The notes below the pieces were generated by a model. The model ran no database searches, was not told the DNA's origin, and was given only the letters and a program-made list of their open reading frames with translations. From Bacteroidota bacterium (GTDB lineage Bacteria; Bacteroidota; Bacteroidia; Chitinophagales; Chitinophagaceae): a stretch of DNA of 8,949 bases. Numbering within the stretch: position 1 is the stretch's first letter; each line of letters starts with the position of its first letter. Of this stretch, positions 1 to 6,087 are shown in pieces. The stretch is taken from assembly GCA_023386395.1 (NCBI GenBank), contig JAEWJV010000605.1, positions 1 through 8,949 on the forward strand. The letters run 5' to 3'. The translations under genes were made by a program, and so were the position numbers.

Positions 1-129
1 GGTATTGCCCGGCAAACGCAAAGCCTGGCTGTTGGCATCATAAAAAGCAGCTATAATAAAAGCAATGACCAGTAAGTATTTTTTCTTAGCAGTAATTTTA
101 AGCAAAGGAAAATTGATTCTGCTTAACAT
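1..129 (-). CDS. N-terminus of an exported protein (partial, runs off left edge)
   Basis: An ATG at 129 (minus strand) opens a frame with no stop for all 43 codons to the window edge. The start reads MLSRINFPLLK, then a basic stretch (ITAKKKY), a hydrophobic core (LLVIAFIIAAFY) at about residues 18-30, and DANSQALRLPGNT. This is the n-, h- and c-region layout of a Sec signal peptide with likely cleavage after the NSQA stretch, so the product is probably periplasmic or outer-membrane. Too little of the mature protein is visible to name a family. It lies 79 bases downstream of the MFS gene on the same strand, so it is probably the fourth gene of the sugar-acid operon; a further sugar-acid or polysaccharide enzyme would fit, but that is inference. 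A second ATG at 133 is in another frame and stops after 11 codons. Confidence 0.6.
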   Translation of the reverse strand, partial: MLSRINFPLLKITAKKKYLLVIAFIIAAFYDANSQALRLPGNT

Positions 130-208
130 GCATTACCACTAATCAATTAATGAAGCCATTTGATCATAGCGCAGAATCGGGCCGATAGTTTATTATCACT
201 TCTTTCAA

Positions 209-1453
209 TTACTCTTTCTTTTTTATCGTAATAATTGTAACAATCGCAGATATAAATAAAGAGCCAGCCATAAAAATATACGATGCGCCAAAGCTGCCGG
301 TAGTTCCGTTTAGGTAGCCCACAATATAAGAACCAACAAAAGAACCCAACGCTCCAAAACTGTTGATTAGGGCAATAGCGCCTGCCGTAACATTGGCCGG
401 TAATATTTCAGTTATAATAGCGAAGAAAGGGCCGTAAGGTGCATACATCATCATACCGGCAATTACCAGCAGGGTGAATGACATCCAGAAATTATTGGTA
501 CCAACCAAATAAGAGCCATAAAAAGCCAGTGAAGCCAGAAGCAAACAAGGCCATATAAATATTTTACGGTTAAGGGTTTTATCAGAAAAATAGGAAACTG
601 TTATCATGCCTATTATTGCAAAAGCATAAGGCAATGAAGACAACCAGCCGGTTTCTATCATGCTCATGTGTGGTGCTGCTTTAATGATAGAAGGAAGCCA
701 TATTACAAAACCATATACACCAATACTCCACAATGCATATTGCAGGCTTAAGAGAATTACCGCTTTTGATTTGAATGCGGCTGCATAATTCTTTACAGGC
801 TTTATGCCCTGCTGTTCTTTTTGAAGGGCCGATTCAACCGCCTGTTTTTCTTCGTCTGTGAGCCAGTTGGCATTAGCCGGCTTATCATTTACCAGCTTCC
901 ACCAGAAGAAGGCCCATACAATGGCGGGCAACCCTTCCAGTATAAACATCCAGCGCCAGCCTACGGAATGAATTAAATAACCCGATAAAATCGACATCCA
1001 TAAAACGGTAACAGGATTGCCCAGTATTAAAAATGTATTGGCCCTTGATCGTTCCTGTTTGGTAAACCAGCGGCTTAATAAAATAATCATCGCGGGCATT
1101 ACGGCGCTTTCTACAACGCCCAGCATAAACCTTATAATGATAAGGATGGTAATATTACTTACAAGACCTGTTGCGGCAGCAAGAGCTCCCCAGGCTATCA
1201 GCGACCAGAATATTAATTTCTTTGCACTTTTATTGGCTGCATAATGTGCTCCCGGAATTTGAAAAAAGAAATAACCCAGAAAGAAGAGCGATCCCAATAA
1301 AGAAGAGGTTGATGCGGTAATGCCAAGGTCATGCGCCATTTCGCCGGCGGCTGCAAAACCAAAATTAGCCCTGTCTAAATATGCTAAGCTATAAGTAATG
1401 AATGCTACGGGAATTAAACGATACCAGCGTGATGGCGCAATTGTGTTGTTCAT
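209..1453 (-). CDS. MFS transporter, ACS (anion:cation symporter) family, probable sugar-acid importer
   Basis: This 414-residue protein has about 12 hydrophobic segments, the usual length for the major facilitator superfamily. It carries ACS-family features: YLDRANFGFA near residues 25-34, where the Asp-Arg pair sits at the end of TM1 as in hexuronate, galactonate and tartrate carriers; the TM2 stretch FFLGYFFFQIPGA; and RFMLGVVESAVMPA followed by SRWFTKQERSRA, the TM4-TM5 signature of this family. It is an inner-membrane, probably proton-driven, importer of an organic or sugar acid. It lies downstream of a sugar-acid dehydratase and an RraA-like protein, which supports a hexonate, hexarate or hexuronate substrate; the exact one cannot be told. 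The ATG at 1453 is preceded by GAGG seven bases upstream, which belongs to the repeat filling the spacer. It ends in TAA at 211-209. No defect is visible. Confidence 0.9.
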   Translation of the reverse strand: MNNTIAPSRWYRLIPVAFITYSLAYLDRANFGFAAAGEMAHDLGITASTSSLLGSLFFLGYFFFQIPGAHYAANKSAKKLIFWSLIAWGALAAATGLVSNITILIIIRFMLGVVESAVMPAMIILLSRWFTKQERSRANTFLILGNPVTVLWMSILSGYLIHSVGWRWMFILEGLPAIVWAFFWWKLVNDKPANANWLTDEEKQAVESALQKEQQGIKPVKNYAAAFKSKAVILLSLQYALWSIGVYGFVIWLPSIIKAAPHMSMIETGWLSSLPYAFAIIGMITVSYFSDKTLNRKIFIWPCLLLASLAFYGSYLVGTNNFWMSFTLLVIAGMMMYAPYGPFFAIITEILPANVTAGAIALINSFGALGSFVGSYIVGYLNGTTGSFGASYIFMAGSLFISAIVTIITIKKKE

Positions 1454-1458
1454 GTGTT

Positions 1459-1573
1459 GACCTCACCCCAGCCCCTCTCTTTTGGAGAGGGGCAAGAAGG
1501 CTTCGTGATTAAATATGTTTAAAAAATATTTCGGTGTACCAAAAGCCCCTTTATTAGTTGGGGAGTTGGCCTA
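1459..1573 (-). repeat. Paired-hairpin repeat element, copy A
   Basis: This element fills almost the whole 117-base spacer between the dehydratase and MFS genes. One arm is a 9-bp perfect hairpin (1471-1479 with 1485-1493, loop 1480-1484) followed by CCTCACCCC at 1461-1469 on the plus strand. The other arm (about 1541-1572) pairs CCCC with GGGG around TTTATTAGTT. Between the arms is an AT-rich core (1504-1536) running from CGTGATT to GGTG, and the same core occurs in copy B (3128-3161). The outer edge coincides with the dehydratase stop codon TAG (1573-1571). There is no U-tract after the hairpins, so they are not typical Rho-independent terminators. Nothing in it encodes protein. It resembles REP- or MITE-like intergenic repeats; the mobilising enzyme, if any, is not in the window. 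Confidence 0.75.
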
Positions 1574-3067
1574 ACTGAATATCCTGTCATGCGAACGCTT
1601 GTCATCCCATTGCGGAGTAGGTTCAAAATAGCTTTTATCCTTGGGATGCAGATGCTGTTTCACTACTTCTTCATTCAGTTCAATACCCAAACCCGGTGCT
1701 GTAAGCGGAAGATTGGCAAAGCCCTTTGTAATAAGTGGCCTTCCATCGGTAGTTTTAACCAGGCTTTCCCACCAGGGCAAATCAATGGAATGATGTTCAA
1801 GCGCTAAAAAGTTTTGCGTGGCTGCAGCGCAATGCACATTTGCCATAAAAGAGATAGGTGTGCCGGCCTGGTGCATGGCCATAGCAACGCCATGTTCTTC
1901 CGCATAATCGCCAATGCGTTTTGTTTCAAGAAGGCCGCCTGATGAAGCAAGATCGGGATGCACAATATCAACTGCATGAATATCTATCAGTGGTTTAAAA
2001 CTTTTTAGCAGGTAAATATCTTCCCCGGTTGCACAGGGTATTTCCAGTGCATCCGATAAAGTTTTCCATTGATCGGTATATTCCCATGAAATAACATCTT
2101 CCAGCCAGGCCAGCCTGTATTGCTCCATGCGTTTGCCCAAACGGATGCCATTGTTTACATCAAAGTGCCCATAGTGGTCTGTTGACAATGGTATACTGTA
2201 ACCCACCATGCTGCGTACATTATCAACCAGTTTAGCCAGCTCATCCAGGCCTTTATCCGTTATTTGTATTTGAGTGAAAGGATGTGCTGTATTGGCATAC
2301 GACATGGGGTTGCTCATATCGCCCCACTGTTGTAAATCGCCCCTGCTGTTCTCCCAAAATTTATTATTTACAACCGCGCCTTCAACGCCTTTTAGTTCAT
2401 TAATGCTTAAATCCATCTTCAGCCAGGTATAGCCCTGTTCGTTCAACCGGTAATTAATTAATTTTTTCTGTTCTTCCGGGGAACCTGCTTCCGGCGTATC
2501 GGCATATAAGCGGATTTTATCGCGATACCGCCCGCCCAGCAATTGCCATGCAGGCACGTTATATGCCTTGCCAACAATATCCCACAAGGCCATCTCTACC
2601 GCACAAACGCCGCCTGCCTGCCGGCTTTGCCCGCCAAACTGTTTTATGAATTTGAATATCTGTTCCACATTACACGGGTTCATGCCGAGTATGCGGCTTT
2701 TAAGCATAAGCGCATAACGTTCATCGGCGCCATCGCGCACTTCACCTAAACCATAAATACCCTGGTTGGTATCTATGCGGATGATAGCTGTTCTGCCTAA
2801 AACCGTGGTAACGCAATAGCGCATATCGGTTATTTTAAGTTCAGATGGCGCTGAATTGCGGTTTACTTTCTGGGTGCTTTGCGCTACCAGTTCTTCCACC
2901 GGTGAAAACATAAAAGCGCCGCCGAGTGCAATGCCGCTCATAGCTGTTTTTTTGAAAAAGGAGCGGCGTGAATTTTCATGTTGCTGCAGCTCTTGCTGAA
3001 TAACTGCTTCATTGTTTTCCGGTTCTTTTAAACCAAGCTTCGTTAGAATTTTTTGTGCAGGAGTCAT
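1571..3067 (-). CDS. Tat-exported acid-sugar dehydratase, mandelate racemase/muconate lactonizing enzyme family (enolase superfamily)
   Basis: This 498-residue protein has an N-terminal extension with a twin-arginine signal: SRRSFFK at 33-39, then a weakly hydrophobic stretch to about residue 56. Export through Tat to the periplasm is likely. The enolase N-domain (about 76-190) and barrel follow. In the barrel, K217 (LKMD), D297, E323 and E349 (ATGED) fit the base and three Mg2+ ligands, H399 (MHQAGTP) the catalytic His, and E424 (LEHH) the end-of-barrel acid. The spacings 26, 26, 50 and 25 match those I recall for galactonate dehydratase. The family abstracts the proton alpha to a carboxylate, here most likely dehydrating a hexonate to a 2-keto-3-deoxy acid. 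The residue two after D297 is Tyr, not the His of galactonate dehydratase, so substrate and stereochemistry are open. It sits between RraA and MFS genes in one operon. Confidence 0.88.
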   Translation of the reverse strand: MTPAQKILTKLGLKEPENNEAVIQQELQQHENSRRSFFKKTAMSGIALGGAFMFSPVEELVAQSTQKVNRNSAPSELKITDMRYCVTTVLGRTAIIRIDTNQGIYGLGEVRDGADERYALMLKSRILGMNPCNVEQIFKFIKQFGGQSRQAGGVCAVEMALWDIVGKAYNVPAWQLLGGRYRDKIRLYADTPEAGSPEEQKKLINYRLNEQGYTWLKMDLSINELKGVEGAVVNNKFWENSRGDLQQWGDMSNPMSYANTAHPFTQIQITDKGLDELAKLVDNVRSMVGYSIPLSTDHYGHFDVNNGIRLGKRMEQYRLAWLEDVISWEYTDQWKTLSDALEIPCATGEDIYLLKSFKPLIDIHAVDIVHPDLASSGGLLETKRIGDYAEEHGVAMAMHQAGTPISFMANVHCAAATQNFLALEHHSIDLPWWESLVKTTDGRPLITKGFANLPLTAPGLGIELNEEVVKQHLHPKDKSYFEPTPQWDDKRSHDRIFS

Positions 3068-3086
3068 ATTGGTAATGTTTTAAGAA

Positions 3087-3200
3087 GCCCATCCTAAATC
3101 CTTCCCGAAGGGAAGGATTTCAAAGAGCGTGATTATTGAAATGGTTTATTAAATTTTGGTGTAAAGCCCCTTCCCTTCGGGAGAGGTTTGGGAGAGGCTA
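3087..3200 (-). repeat. Paired-hairpin repeat element, copy B
   Basis: This second copy occupies most of the 130-base spacer between the RraA-like and dehydratase genes. One arm is an 11-bp perfect hairpin with a GAA loop (3096-3106 with 3110-3120). The other arm (3167-3198) pairs CCCCTTCCC with GGGAGAGG, with one mismatch, and continues into TTTGGGAGAGG. The core from CGTGATT to GGTG (3128-3161) aligns with the core of copy A in the same orientation and at nearly the same length (34 against 33 bases), while the arms have diverged but kept their pairing. The outer edge again coincides with the stop codon TAG of the upstream gene (3200-3198). No T-tract follows the stems, so effects on mRNA stability or differential expression are more likely than termination; that is inference. 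Confidence 0.75.
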
Positions 3201-4118
3201 CCAGTTCCGTTCCTTCATATAATTATCCAGTTCTTCTTTTGTCATTGGAAGGTCTTTCTGTGCACTCAGCCATTGCAGGAAATCTTTTTTAATATCATCC
3301 GTCCATTGCTGGTCTATCTGTCCCGGTGTGTATTTGCCTTCACGCAGGCGCTGGTGGCCGAAGTCATCTCTCAGCATTACAAATTCGGAATTCAACACGA
3401 GGTCTGCAAGGTATTGTGCCGGTATAAATACAATGCCACCTTTTTTTGCCAATACTACATCGCCGGGCATTACGGTGGCGCGGCCAATGCGGATGGGCAC
3501 ATTAATGCCGGCCAGCATCATCTGCTGAATGTAAGAAGGGTCATAGCCTTTTATCCAACCATTAAATCCCTGTATTTCTTCGAGGCCTTCCACATCGCGC
3601 ACAGAGCCGTAAAATATTACACCGCGGTGCGACTTTGCATAAATGGCATTGCCCAGGTTATCGCCGATTAAAGTGCCGTCAACAATTTTTCCATAGCTGT
3701 CGGCAACATATACATCACCGTTTTGCAGCACATCTATCGGCCATGAGTTAGGTGAGCCGATGCGCCCCTGGCTTTTGCCTTGGGCTTTAATGGCACTGTC
3801 ATAATCCGGGCGCAGCGGCATATATTGGGCAGTAACCACGCGGCCCGTCATTACACTATCAGGACGGATAATTGTCCAGTCGCCTTCAAACTGATTTTGA
3901 TAACCTTTGTTGCGCAGGTATCCCCAGGCTTCTTCGAGCGACACATTTTTTAAACGCTCCAGAAGACGGTCTGATGTTTTGGGACGGCCATCTGCAAAGC
4001 GTTCTCCCGTCCATTTTGAAGTAAGCGTTTTTACCTGTTCCGGTGTAGGCGTAATTTGTTGGGCATGCGTGTAAGAAATGAAAGCAACAAGCAATGCAAG
4101 GCAAATCGTTTTTTTCAT
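3198..4118 (-). CDS. Exported RraA-like family protein (HMG/CHA-aldolase, oxaloacetate decarboxylase fold)
   Basis: This 306-residue protein begins with a clear Sec signal peptide: MKKTICLALLVAFISYTHA, probable cleavage after A19, mature end QQITPTPEQ. The body is the RraA-like fold, of which GDNLGNAIYAKSHRG (about 152-166) and YGSVRD (170-175) are diagnostic. In HMG aldolases the Arg of this RD pair binds the 2-keto acid and the Asp helps hold a divalent metal; here they are R174 and D175. A later MPGDVVLAKKGGIVFIP (217-233) is also typical. Family members cleave or decarboxylate 2-keto acids such as 4-hydroxy-4-methyl-2-oxoglutarate or oxaloacetate; the RNase E inhibitor RraA of E. coli has the same fold. 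The first gene of the operon, it could act on the keto acid made by the dehydratase downstream. The C-terminal extension after about residue 250 and the export signal are unlike the compact cytosolic enzymes. It ends in TAG. Confidence 0.85.
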   Translation of the reverse strand: MKKTICLALLVAFISYTHAQQITPTPEQVKTLTSKWTGERFADGRPKTSDRLLERLKNVSLEEAWGYLRNKGYQNQFEGDWTIIRPDSVMTGRVVTAQYMPLRPDYDSAIKAQGKSQGRIGSPNSWPIDVLQNGDVYVADSYGKIVDGTLIGDNLGNAIYAKSHRGVIFYGSVRDVEGLEEIQGFNGWIKGYDPSYIQQMMLAGINVPIRIGRATVMPGDVVLAKKGGIVFIPAQYLADLVLNSEFVMLRDDFGHQRLREGKYTPGQIDQQWTDDIKKDFLQWLSAQKDLPMTKEELDNYMKERNW

Positions 4119-4346
4119 CGTATGGCTTTAATTAATAAATATTTATAGGCTTTAAAGTAAAGGATTTTTTAGATAGGAACGGGCAGTTTACCTAAAAAAA
4201 TCAACCGATTGCATAATGAAGTGATAAACTTCTGCATCAGCGTGGCATGATACCGGGGGTTTAAGGGAAGCATTTAAATTTTCAATCATCATGTATTTAT
4301 TCCGGCAAATAATATTATGGTGATGTAAAAACCGAAAAATTTACAC
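4119..4346 (-). promoter_or_regulatory. Intergenic region expected to hold the operon promoter
   Basis: These 228 bases separate the start of the RraA-like gene from the end of the unknown gene upstream on the same strand. They should contain the promoter of the sugar-acid operon. I see no exact TAnnTTTG box on the minus strand; the nearest look-alike is TACTTTAA around 4152-4160, a poor match. The region before the ATG is A/T-rich with no Shine-Dalgarno. No riboswitch, small RNA or regulator gene was recognised, and none of the hairpin repeats occurs here. An operator cannot be named. Confidence 0.3.
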
Positions 4347-5798
4347 TTACTCTGCCGGTTTCACTTCACAGGGATAACCAAACAGGCAGCGGTTTTTTAT
4401 CATTGCAGCCACTTCATCCGGCACAAATTCTTCCCAGCCGGGAGTGCCTGCTTTTATGAGCTCAAGCACCTTATCCGGCTGAATATTCAGGTTGTCTTTA
4501 TTGTAATCGGGAATATCTTCGATCTTATTATTGGCAAGGAGATAATGATAAAGGTCGATTATATGTGGTGGGAGCTGAAACTGCAGGCAGTTTTGAATGA
4601 TGCCATTGCGCATGGTGGGGTAAATAAACAGCTTCACATTGCGGCTGAACAATCTTGCAAATGATTCCAGTATGCCGCCCGGAAGATTGGTATAATGTTC
4701 TTCAGAGAAAATATATTCAAGATTAGGATAGCCCAGCACCACGCCCATTTTAAGTTTGGTGATGGTTGAAAGGTAAGAGACCAGTTTATAATATTCATGG
4801 AAATTGGATATCATCACTGTTTGCCCAAGCGAACATAAAATGTCAACGCGGTCGAGAAAATCCTTTTCATCTATATCGGCATCGAGCTCATTCGAATTGC
4901 GTTCTTTTAAAGCCTGCAGGGTAAGTTCTGTAAGCACCACCACATTATTTGAATCAACATCCGGTTCTTCCAGGAACTGTTTTATACCCGTTTTAAGCAT
5001 ATCCATATGCACATTAATCAACGGCCTGAAACGGCCACGCACTACCATGATATGTTTTTTATATAATACTTCGCTTGGCTGCTGGTTCTTTCCATCGGGG
5101 CCGAACACGGCAGCATCAGAAAATTCAAGCTTTACCAGGTGAAGGCTCATCAGCCTGTTGTCAACCTTTATAAAATCCGGGCCTTCAAAACGGACCATGT
5201 CAATCTGGATGCGGTCTTTCGAAAGGTCATCCCTTAATGAAAGTAAAAACAAGGTTGGGTTTTGATAATACCGGAAGCAGGCATAAATAAGATTTACGCC
5301 CAATATACCCACCGCCTGCTGTTGCAGATTATTGTCGTTATCGAGCAGCTTTACATGCAACACTACATCATTGTAAGCACCATTTGATTCTAATTGAAAA
5401 CGTACGCCCATCCAGCCGTGGCCGGTATTTGTTTTATGATAGTTAAGCGCTGTAATCGTATTGGCATACGCAAAAAATGTGGAAGAAGGGCCGCGCTGTT
5501 TTTGAAGGCGTTCAATCAGCAGCCCATATTCTTTACCGAGCATTTTTATAAGCCTGCTCTCGCTTACGTAACGTTTTTTTGCATCGGCGCCATAAATCTC
5601 ATCTGAAAAAATCATGTCGTAAGCCGACATGGTTTTGGCAACGGTACCCGATGATGCACCTGCTTTAAAGAAATTAGCCGCCACATCCTGCCCGGCGCCT
5701 ATTTCGGCGAAAGTGCCGTATATCTTTGGATCGAGGTTTATTTCCAGTGCTTTTTGCTTGGTTCCTATATTGCTGCTTTGCGGAGGTGTTGTTGCCAT
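4347..5798 (-). CDS. Conserved protein of unknown function, about 480 residues
   Basis: The product is 483 residues from the ATG at 5798; an ATG at 5843 would add MFLFTPNFALNIKTF. I prefer 5798 because a TAnnTTTG box lies between the two ATGs and because family members, as I recall them, start just before the block KALEINLDPKIYGTFAEIGA (16-35). Other blocks visible are MSAYDMIFSDEIYG (57-70), NTGHGWMGVRFQ (124-135), VFGPDGKNQQPSEVLYKK (231-248) and a Phe-Gly-Tyr near the C-terminus. There is no signal peptide or membrane helix, so it is probably cytoplasmic. I recognise it as a widely conserved bacterial family that databases label inconsistently (TonB receptor or nucleotide transferase names seem unsupported); I cannot assign a function. 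The GAGQ block (34-37) could be a binding loop, which is speculation. It appears monocistronic, with no obvious functional link to the operon downstream. Confidence 0.85.
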   Translation of the reverse strand: MATTPPQSSNIGTKQKALEINLDPKIYGTFAEIGAGQDVAANFFKAGASSGTVAKTMSAYDMIFSDEIYGADAKKRYVSESRLIKMLGKEYGLLIERLQKQRGPSSTFFAYANTITALNYHKTNTGHGWMGVRFQLESNGAYNDVVLHVKLLDNDNNLQQQAVGILGVNLIYACFRYYQNPTLFLLSLRDDLSKDRIQIDMVRFEGPDFIKVDNRLMSLHLVKLEFSDAAVFGPDGKNQQPSEVLYKKHIMVVRGRFRPLINVHMDMLKTGIKQFLEEPDVDSNNVVVLTELTLQALKERNSNELDADIDEKDFLDRVDILCSLGQTVMISNFHEYYKLVSYLSTITKLKMGVVLGYPNLEYIFSEEHYTNLPGGILESFARLFSRNVKLFIYPTMRNGIIQNCLQFQLPPHIIDLYHYLLANNKIEDIPDYNKDNLNIQPDKVLELIKAGTPGWEEFVPDEVAAMIKNRCLFGYPCEVKPAE

Positions 5799-5818
5799 GA
5801 ATGTTTTTATATTCAGGG

Positions 5819-5845
5819 CAAAGTTAGGTGTGAAAAGAAACACAA
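5819..5845 (-). promoter_or_regulatory. Bacteroidota-type promoter of the 483-residue unknown gene
   Basis: On the minus strand 5826-5819 reads TAACTTTG, an exact match to the Bacteroidota -7 consensus TAnnTTTG. A TTG (5845-5843) lies 16 bases upstream; the usual spacing to the -33 TTG is a little longer, so the upstream half is imperfect. Transcription would start near 5812, about 14 bases before the ATG at 5798, and the A-rich leader (ATAAAAAC) is typical of SD-less initiation. This placement rules against the upstream ATG at 5843. Confidence 0.5.
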
Positions 5846-5870
5846 CTGGATTGCAGAAGGTTTAGTTATT

Positions 5871-5987
5871 ATGTCTTTCTGTTCAATTCTAATATTTTTA
5901 AAAAATAAGGTTGATAAGCAGAAAGATTTAGCATTAGAATTGTTGCCACTAATTAATAAAGCAAAAGATTATAGCAAGGAAATGTAA
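5871..5987 (+). CDS. Doubtful small ORF, 38 residues, possible gene remnant
   Basis: The ATG at 5871 opens a 38-codon frame ending in TAA at 5985-5987. The peptide has a short hydrophobic start (MSFCSILIFLKN) followed by a charged, helix-prone tail (KQKDLALELLPLINKAKDY). The composition looks protein-like rather than random, and the frame stays open upstream to 5754, but that part overlaps the other strand's gene and is a shadow. No Shine-Dalgarno or -7 box was seen. It may be a small membrane peptide, the tail of a decayed gene, or chance. It is listed because it lies in the 289-base gap (5799-6087) that otherwise holds only the promoter of the minus-strand gene and the repeat before rtcB. 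Confidence 0.2.
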   Translation: MSFCSILIFLKNKVDKQKDLALELLPLINKAKDYSKEM

Positions 5988-6060
5988 TTGCTGGTAAAAA
6001 AATCACTCCACAAAAACAACCAGTGATATAAAAGAACAACTAACAATTATTTACAAACTT

Positions 6061-6087
6061 AAAAAGTCCCTTTAGGGATTTAGGGTT
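6061..6087 (+). repeat. Solitary hairpin repeat arm forming the rtcB leader
   Basis: This 27-base stretch ends at the base before the rtcB ATG. TCCC (6067-6070) pairs with GGGA (6075-6078) around TTTA, and the stem extends to about 7 bp with one G-T wobble (6064-6066 with 6079-6081). The following ATTTAGGGTT resembles GGATTTAGGATGGG in copy B, where the arm also precedes a start codon on the coding strand, so I read it as a lone arm of the same repeat family. The AGGG is only two bases from the ATG and cannot act as a normal Shine-Dalgarno. Confidence 0.6.

Noticed and set aside
1471..1493. GC-rich hairpin after the dehydratase gene as a Rho-independent terminator
   Set aside because: No T-tract follows on the minus strand; the MFS start is only 17 bases beyond, and the structure belongs to the repeat.
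1459..3200. The two spacer repeats as a CRISPR array or attachment sites
   Set aside because: There are only two full copies about 1.6 kb apart, each within a spacer between genes, with no regular spacers, cas genes or integrase.
3273..3671. 132-codon plus-strand open frame
   Set aside because: Lies wholly inside the RraA-like gene on the other strand and has no family resemblance; a shadow.
4324..4345. 6-bp stem (TGTAAA/TTTACA) just after the stop of the unknown gene as a terminator
   Set aside because: Short AT-only-type stem with a 10-base loop and no T-tract beyond it; likely chance.
6002..6027. ATCACT/AGTGAT inverted repeat upstream of rtcB as an operator
   Set aside because: Only 6 bp with a 14-base loop, not linked to a regulator gene or a recognised promoter.
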